From Saccharothrix violaceirubra (GTDB lineage: Bacteria > Actinomycetota > Actinomycetes > Mycobacteriales > Pseudonocardiaceae), in the NCBI RefSeq assembly GCF_014203755.1, contig NZ_JACHJS010000001.1, positions 5,270,001 to 5,334,000 on the forward strand: DNA of 64,000 bases, read 5' to 3'. Shown here in pieces: positions 58,880 to 64,000 of this stretch. The position numbers were made by a program, and so were the translations under genes. Every line of letters starts with the position of its first letter. The stretch's first letter is position 1. Under the pieces are notes generated by a model that searched no databases, was not told where the DNA came from, and worked only from the letters and a program-made list of their open reading frames with translations.

Positions 58880-61800
58880 GTGCCGAGAACAGGTACCGCC
58901 GCACTGGCGGTCGCCGTCATCGCCGCCGGGACCGTCGCGGCAGGGGCGGGCACGGCCGCTGCCGCACCGGTGTCGTCGTCCGACACCGTCACGCTGATCA
59001 CCGGCGACAAGGTCACGTTCGCCGGCGACAAGGTCACCGGGGTCGAACCGGGACCGGGACGCGACAAGACCACGTTCCACCGCTTCGAACGCGACGGCCA
59101 CGCCCACGTCGTCCCGAGCGACGCGTTCGCACCGCTGGCACAGGGCAAACTCGACCCGCGGCTGTTCGACGTGACCGGGCTGATCGGCTTCGGCTACGAC
59201 GACAAGCACCGCGACTCAGTGCCGCTCGTCGTGCAGGGGAAGGAAACGCGCGCAGCGGGCATGCGGACCACCGCGACGTTGCCGGGCGCGTTCGCCGCGA
59301 CCGTCGCGAAGTCCGACGCGTCCGCGAACTGGTCCGGGATGCTCGGCGACCCGAACGTGCGCCGGGTCTGGCTCGACGGCCTGCGCACACCGACCCTGGA
59401 CCGAAGTACCAGGCAGATCGGCGCACCCACCGCGTGGGAGAAGGGCTTCACCGGCAAGGGCGTCAAGGTCGCCGTGCTGGACTCCGGCGTCGACGGCGCC
59501 CACCCCGACCTCGCCGGTCGGGAGATCGCCGAACACAACTTCACCACCGACCCGGACACCGTCGACCGCAACGGCCACGGCACCCACGTGGCGGCCACGA
59601 TCGCGAGCCACGACCCGAAGTACCGGGGCGTGGCACCGGACGCGTCGATCCTCGACGGCAAGGTGTGCGCCGGGAAAGGCTGCCCCGAGTCCGCGATCCT
59701 GGCCGGCATCGAGTGGGCCGTGGACCAGGGCACCGACATCGTGAACCTGAGCCTCGGCGGGCTCGACTTCCCGGGCGTCGACCCGCTGGAAGAGGCGATC
59801 AACACCTACTCAGAGCGCTCCGGCACGCTGTTCGTGGTGTCGGCGGGCAACGACGGCCTGCCCGGCACGGTGAACTCGCCGGGCAGCGCCGACGCCGCGC
59901 TCACCGTCGGTGCGGTGGACCAGAACGACGCCGTGGCCGGATTTTCCAGCCGTGGCCCCAGGCTCGGCGACCACGCGGTCAAGCCCGACGTGACCGCGCC
60001 CGGTGTGCGCATCGTCGCGGCCAAGGCCGCCGAAGGCCGGAACGGCGAACCGGTCGACGACACCCACGTCGCCATGCAAGGCACGTCCATGGCCACCCCG
60101 CACGTCGCGGGCGCGGCGGCCCTGCTGGCCCAGCAGCACCCCGACTGGACCGGTGCCCGAATCAAGGCCGCCCTCACCGGCAGCGCCGTACCCAAGTCGG
60201 GTACGGGCGAGTTCGACCAGGGCTCCGGCCGGATCGATGTCGCCGCGGCCACCGTCGTGACCGTTGTCGCCGAGCCGACCACCCTCACGTTCGGCGAACA
60301 GCGATGGCCCCGCCAGGACGACGAGCCGCTCACCCGTGATCTCGTCTACCGCAACACCGGCGACCAGCCGGCGGTGCTGGGCCTGACGCTGGAGACCGGC
60401 GCTCCCTCCGGCCTGTTCTCGTTGTCCGCCAACGAGATCACCGTGCCCGCGCATGGCACCGCTTCCGTACGGGTCACCGCCGACACCCGAACCCACCCGG
60501 ATGGTCGACACTCGGGCACCGTCGTCACGACCGGCGCGATCAAGGTCCGCGTGCCGCTGAGCGTGCACAGCGAGCCCGAGAGCTACGACGTCCACCTCGA
60601 GTTCATCGGGCACGACGGCAGGCCGGCAACCACTCACAACACGGCGTGGCACGGTAGCGCTCCCGGGGAACAGTTCCGGTTCCTCGACCCCTCGGTACCG
60701 AGCACGACCCTGCGACTGGCCAAGGGCGACTACGTCCTCACCAGCGTCGTAGGTGAATCGACTCGACAGGCCCTGCTCTCGGCTCCGAAGTTGTCGGTGA
60801 CGGCGGACATGGTGGTGAAAGTCGACGCTCGCACCGCCAAGCCGCTCACCGTCACCGCACCCGACGCCACGGCGGTCCACCAGAGCGCCATCGTGGGTGT
60901 CGCTTGGAAGGGGGAGTCCGTCTTCACCAACTTCCCGAACGGATTCGGCGATCTGACGTCCATCGGAGTCATCGGACCACAGCCCCGACTCGACGGGCTG
61001 TACACATTCGCGGCCACCAAGGCGGTGACGGCCACCGCGACCTACATGCTCGGCTACATCGACCGAGGCCGGGTCTCGACCGGATTCATCCGCAAGCCGG
61101 CCAAGAAGGACCTCGCCGAGATCCGGATCGACCCGCAGGGTACCCCTGGGCTGAGCCATTCCCTGGCCGAAAGCATGCGGTTGTCCGACGACCAGTCGAT
61201 CAATTGGTTCTCCCGTCCCGCGACGCCGAGCAACCTCGTCGAGTACGTCACCACCGACGTCTCCTGGAACTGGGGTTTCTCGCAGCACCGCGGCGATTCG
61301 CTCGCGGCGGATTGGTCCTCTCCGATGCGCGCGTACCGCCAAGGACAAGTCCACGACCTGCGGTTCCAGGTACCCGCGTTCAACCCGGTCACCCGTTTGG
61401 ACGAGCAGGGCTCCACGGTCTACGGGACCAGCGGCGCCCTACTCATGATCTTGAAGACATACGTGGACGGCGGGGGGAACCGCGGTGTCATCGGTGCGCC
61501 CAAGGTCACCCTGTACCGCAACGGCACGCTTGTCGAAGAACAGAACAGCGACTGGGTCGCCTTCACCAAGCTGCCCGAGGGAATGGCCGACTACCGGGTC
61601 GAGACCGAGAGCACGCACTCACCCGAGATGAGCGAGTACGGCACGCTCGTGCGCACCGCCTGGAACTTCCGCTTCGCGCCTTCCGCCACGAGCGACCGGA
61701 CCCGGGTCCCCGTACCGGTCACCGCCGTCCAGTTCACGCCGACGAACGGGATCGTCGCCGCCGGGAAGTCGGTACGGGTGCCGTTCGGCTTCACCGGGCC

Positions 61801-61996
61801 GCGTCAGCGGATCGAGGTGGCGGAAGTGTCCTACGACGACGGTGCCACGTGGACGAAGGTGCCGGTCGCCGGGGATTCCGTCCTCCTGCGCACGCCCAAG
61901 CGCGACGGCTACGTCTCGTTGCGTGCCAAGGGTTCCGACGGCAAGGGCAACGGGTTCGAGCAGACGACGATCCGCTCTTTCAAGTTCGCCAAGTAG
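58880..61996 (+). CDS. Large secreted S8 subtilisin-family peptidase (second of tandem pair)
   Basis: This 1038-aa paralogue of the preceding gene starts at GTG 58880 after AGGGAGG. Order: signal peptide (LAVAVIAAGTVAAGAGTAAAA), prodomain (TLITGDKVTFAGDK, RFERDGHAHVVPSDA), catalytic Asp (VLDSGVDGAHPD, about residue 201), His (GHGTHVAA, about 234), Ser (GTSMATPHVAG, about 402), then long beta-rich C-terminal domains. The second half is less GC-rich and more diverged from its neighbour than the catalytic half. It probably arose by tandem duplication. Confidence 0.92.
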   Translation: MPRTGTAALAVAVIAAGTVAAGAGTAAAAPVSSSDTVTLITGDKVTFAGDKVTGVEPGPGRDKTTFHRFERDGHAHVVPSDAFAPLAQGKLDPRLFDVTGLIGFGYDDKHRDSVPLVVQGKETRAAGMRTTATLPGAFAATVAKSDASANWSGMLGDPNVRRVWLDGLRTPTLDRSTRQIGAPTAWEKGFTGKGVKVAVLDSGVDGAHPDLAGREIAEHNFTTDPDTVDRNGHGTHVAATIASHDPKYRGVAPDASILDGKVCAGKGCPESAILAGIEWAVDQGTDIVNLSLGGLDFPGVDPLEEAINTYSERSGTLFVVSAGNDGLPGTVNSPGSADAALTVGAVDQNDAVAGFSSRGPRLGDHAVKPDVTAPGVRIVAAKAAEGRNGEPVDDTHVAMQGTSMATPHVAGAAALLAQQHPDWTGARIKAALTGSAVPKSGTGEFDQGSGRIDVAAATVVTVVAEPTTLTFGEQRWPRQDDEPLTRDLVYRNTGDQPAVLGLTLETGAPSGLFSLSANEITVPAHGTASVRVTADTRTHPDGRHSGTVVTTGAIKVRVPLSVHSEPESYDVHLEFIGHDGRPATTHNTAWHGSAPGEQFRFLDPSVPSTTLRLAKGDYVLTSVVGESTRQALLSAPKLSVTADMVVKVDARTAKPLTVTAPDATAVHQSAIVGVAWKGESVFTNFPNGFGDLTSIGVIGPQPRLDGLYTFAATKAVTATATYMLGYIDRGRVSTGFIRKPAKKDLAEIRIDPQGTPGLSHSLAESMRLSDDQSINWFSRPATPSNLVEYVTTDVSWNWGFSQHRGDSLAADWSSPMRAYRQGQVHDLRFQVPAFNPVTRLDEQGSTVYGTSGALLMILKTYVDGGGNRGVIGAPKVTLYRNGTLVEEQNSDWVAFTKLPEGMADYRVETESTHSPEMSEYGTLVRTAWNFRFAPSATSDRTRVPVPVTAVQFTPTNGIVAAGKSVRVPFGFTGPRQRIEVAEVSYDDGATWTKVPVAGDSVLLRTPKRDGYVSLRAKGSDGKGNGFEQTTIRSFKFAK

Positions 61997-62001
61997 GGCA
62001 C

Positions 62002-62042
62002 CGTCGGCCGGGTGCGTCCACTGTGGACGCACCCGGCCGACG
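62002..62042. terminator. Perfect 19-bp bidirectional hairpin
   Basis: A 19-bp stem (62002-62020 with 62024-62042) closes on the loop CTG. It lies between the convergent second subtilisin gene and hemQ, so it can terminate both transcripts. Confidence 0.85.
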
Positions 62043-62044
62043 GG

Positions 62045-62737
62045 TCAGGGCAGGTTCGCGACCAGCTCGGCCGCCGGCACGCGGGTGCCGGTGTAGAACG
62101 GGATCTCCTCACGCACGTGCAGCCGCGCCTCGGTGCCGCGCAGGTGGCGCATCAGGTCCACGATCCGGTGCAGCTCGTCGGCCTCGAACGCCAGCAGCCA
62201 CTCGTAGTCGCCGAGCGCGAACGACGCCACGGTGTTCGCCCGCACGTCCGGGTAGTCCCGCGCCTCCTTGCCGTGGTCGGCGAGCATCTTGCGGCGCTCG
62301 TCCTCCGGCAGCAGGTACCACTCGTAGGACCGCACGAACGGGTACACGCACACGTACTTGCGCGGCTCCTCCCCGGCCAGGAAGGCGGGGACGTGGCTGC
62401 GGTTGAACTCGGCCGGGCGGTGCAGGGCGACCTGGCTCCACACCGGCGTCGACACCCGGCCCACGGCGGTGCGCCGGAACCCGGTGTACGCCTGCTGGAC
62501 CTGTTCGATCTCCTCGGCGTGCCACCAGATCATGTAGTCCGCGTCGGCGCGCAGACCCGCGACGTCGTACACGCCGCGCACGACGACGCCCTTGCCCTCC
62601 AGGCCGTCCAGGTACTCCTGGGCCTCGGCGGCGGCCGGGCCGCGCTCGTCGGGCAGCCGCCCGGCGTCGACCCGGAACACGGACCACATGGTGTAGCGGA
62701 TGGTGTCGTTCAGCTCGGTGTAGTTCAGGCGGGCCAT
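62045..62737 (-). CDS. hemQ: Coproheme decarboxylase HemQ
   Basis: This 230-aa chlorite-dismutase-family protein is the actinobacterial HemQ type: [37 protein letters not shown] (with the catalytic Tyr region), [37 protein letters not shown] (proximal His) and [19 protein letters not shown]. It decarboxylates coproheme III to heme b, the last step of the coproporphyrin-dependent pathway. It lies directly downstream of the oxidase gene. Confidence 0.94.
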   Translation of the reverse strand: MARLNYTELNDTIRYTMWSVFRVDAGRLPDERGPAAAEAQEYLDGLEGKGVVVRGVYDVAGLRADADYMIWWHAEEIEQVQQAYTGFRRTAVGRVSTPVWSQVALHRPAEFNRSHVPAFLAGEEPRKYVCVYPFVRSYEWYLLPEDERRKMLADHGKEARDYPDVRANTVASFALGDYEWLLAFEADELHRIVDLMRHLRGTEARLHVREEIPFYTGTRVPAAELVANLP

Positions 62738-62741
62738 GCCC

Positions 62742-64000
62742 TCATCCTCTCACTCGCCCCAGGACGTGGGCCGCGACCCGGGCCGCCGCGGCGTCGCCGG
62801 TCGCGATGCACGCCGGGATGCCGACGCCGTGCAGCGTGGCACCCGCCAGGGCCAGGCCCGGCACGTCCTCGACCGCGTCCTCCACATCGCGCACCAGGTC
62901 GAGGTGACCCACGCCGTACTGCGGCAGGCCACCGCCCCACCGGGTCACCAGCACGTCGATCGGCGCGGCCGTGATCCCGGTCAGCTCGGCCAGGTCGGCG
63001 CGGACGGCGGCGACCAGGTCCTCGTCGTCGCGCTGGAGCACGCGCACGTCGCCGTGCCGTCCCACGCTGCCGCGCACGAGCGCCGGACCACCGGCCAGGT
63101 GCGCCCACTTGCGACTGGAGAACGTGAAAGCCTTGGCGCTGAACGGGGTCCCGTCCGCGTACCGCTCCCCCTCGGCCAGCAGCACGCCCGACCGCTCGGG
63201 CAGTTCCGTGCCGGGCGGCAGGGCCAACGCGACCACGGCCATGGACGCCAGTTCGACCTCGCCCAGCCGCACGGAGGCCTTGGGCGCGATGTCGGCGAGC
63301 AGCTTGCGGGCCGCCGGCGCGGGCACGGCGAGCACGACGCCGTCCACGTCGAGGAACTCCGGCGCGGTGGCCGACCCGATCTCCAGCCGCCAGTCGCGCT
63401 CGCGCCGGACCAGGCGCCGCACCGGCAGCCCCAGCCTGATCCGGGCCCGCGTGGACAGCGCGTCGACGAGCGCGGACAGCCCCACGTCGAGCGTGCCGAA
63501 CACGGGCGGGCGCGGCACGCGCGGCTGCGGCGGCGCGGGCATGGTGGTCGCGGCGGCGGCCAGCAGCGAGCCGACGCCCGAGTCGAGCGCGGTCGCCAGG
63601 CTCGGCATCGTGGCGCGCAGGCCCAGCACGTCCGTGCGACCCGCGTACACGCCGCCCAGCAGCGGTCCGACGAGCCGGTCGGCGACCTCGGGGCCGAACC
63701 GCTCGCGCAGCAGCGCGCCGACCGCGACGTCCCGGCCCGCCAGGTCGATCGGCGGCAGGTCGGGTTCGGCCGCGACCCGGCGCAGTCCCTCGGCGGACAG
63801 CACCGCGCGGACCGCCTCCACGGACGCGGGCACGCCCATCAGCGTGTGCGCCGGGATCGGCCGGATCGCACCGGCCGCCCGGATGGTGGACGGCGCACCG
63901 GTGGGGTGCACGACGTGCCCGCCGAGCCCGAGTTCGACGACGAGTTCGGCGGCCTCGGTCCGGCGGTGCAGGAACGCCTCCGCGCCGACGTCGTAGCGCA
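62742..64000 (-). CDS. Protoporphyrinogen/coproporphyrinogen oxidase, partial at window end
   Basis: The frame runs off the right edge; its N-terminal FAD-binding start (GxGxxG) is beyond 64000. The visible part has [69 protein letters not shown] (HemY-type) and the C-terminal FAD-binding [17 protein letters not shown] and [24 protein letters not shown]. With hemQ it makes heme through the coproporphyrin route, in which this enzyme oxidises coproporphyrinogen III. The genes are 4 bp apart and likely cotranscribed. Confidence 0.93.
   Translation of the reverse strand, partial: RYDVGAEAFLHRRTEAAELVVELGLGGHVVHPTGAPSTIRAAGAIRPIPAHTLMGVPASVEAVRAVLSAEGLRRVAAEPDLPPIDLAGRDVAVGALLRERFGPEVADRLVGPLLGGVYAGRTDVLGLRATMPSLATALDSGVGSLLAAAATTMPAPPQPRVPRPPVFGTLDVGLSALVDALSTRARIRLGLPVRRLVRRERDWRLEIGSATAPEFLDVDGVVLAVPAPAARKLLADIAPKASVRLGEVELASMAVVALALPPGTELPERSGVLLAEGERYADGTPFSAKAFTFSSRKWAHLAGGPALVRGSVGRHGDVRVLQRDDEDLVAAVRADLAELTGITAAPIDVLVTRWGGGLPQYGVGHLDLVRDVEDAVEDVPGLALAGATLHGVGIPACIATGDAAAARVAAHVLGRVRG

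Overview
This is chromosomal DNA from a high-GC actinomycete. Gene content points to the family Pseudonocardiaceae (Saccharothrix, Lentzea or Actinosynnema-like): SecA2, a DUF3558 lipoprotein, two DUF6319-like proteins, a Spo0M homologue, HemQ and dense four-base gene overlaps. The genus is inference; no rRNA lies in the window.

Bases 1-1735 carry a probable defence nuclease (AbiJ-like N-terminus plus an Mrr-like PD-(D/E)xK domain) and the displaced terminator of a tRNA gene. Bases 1736-10861 are a complete actinomycete integrative and conjugative element (AICE) in the 3' end of tRNA-Pro(GGG), bounded by a perfect 51-bp direct repeat. It encodes CutA, an XRE-TPR regulator with a dyad-rich divergent promoter, a run of small element proteins, an FtsK/TraB DNA pump, a RepSA-like initiator, Xis and a tyrosine integrase.

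Bases 10820-25565 are mainly core chromosome: tRNA-Pro, the der-plsC-cmk operon, and a KhtT-like subunit with its CPA2 antiporter. The antiporter's last codons are interrupted by an IS5-family element with a CTAG target duplication. Then come a cytoplasmic-type subtilisin coupled to a small I9-like ORF, fabG, an acyl-CoA dehydrogenase, a lipoprotein pair, Spo0M and SecA2. Bases 25600-37812 include an LCP cell-wall ligase, a DUF3037/HipA-like pair, a 942-residue NACHT NTPase that is a likely antiphage protein, a GDSL esterase, a lactonase-fold Tat protein, ornithine aminotransferase, DUF2252 and ceramidase-like genes. Bases 37809-51955 carry ABC-F, ZapE, a RibD-like reductase, an ATP-dependent DNA ligase and a LigD-type polymerase, an EamA exporter, a pseudo-hydrolase lipoprotein, a 33-residue Cys-rich peptide gene, a GntR/asparaginase pair and msrB.

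The most interesting segment is 52002-55265: a possible tiny peptide, two TIGR04222-like membrane proteins with Cys/Gly/Ser-rich tails, a DUF692 multinuclear iron oxidase (MNIO) overlapping the second one, and a small coupled partner protein. This looks like a peptide- or protein-tail-modifying system. Two large tandem secreted subtilisins, each closed by a perfect hairpin terminator, follow. The window ends in the heme genes hemQ and a partial hemG/hemY-type oxidase.
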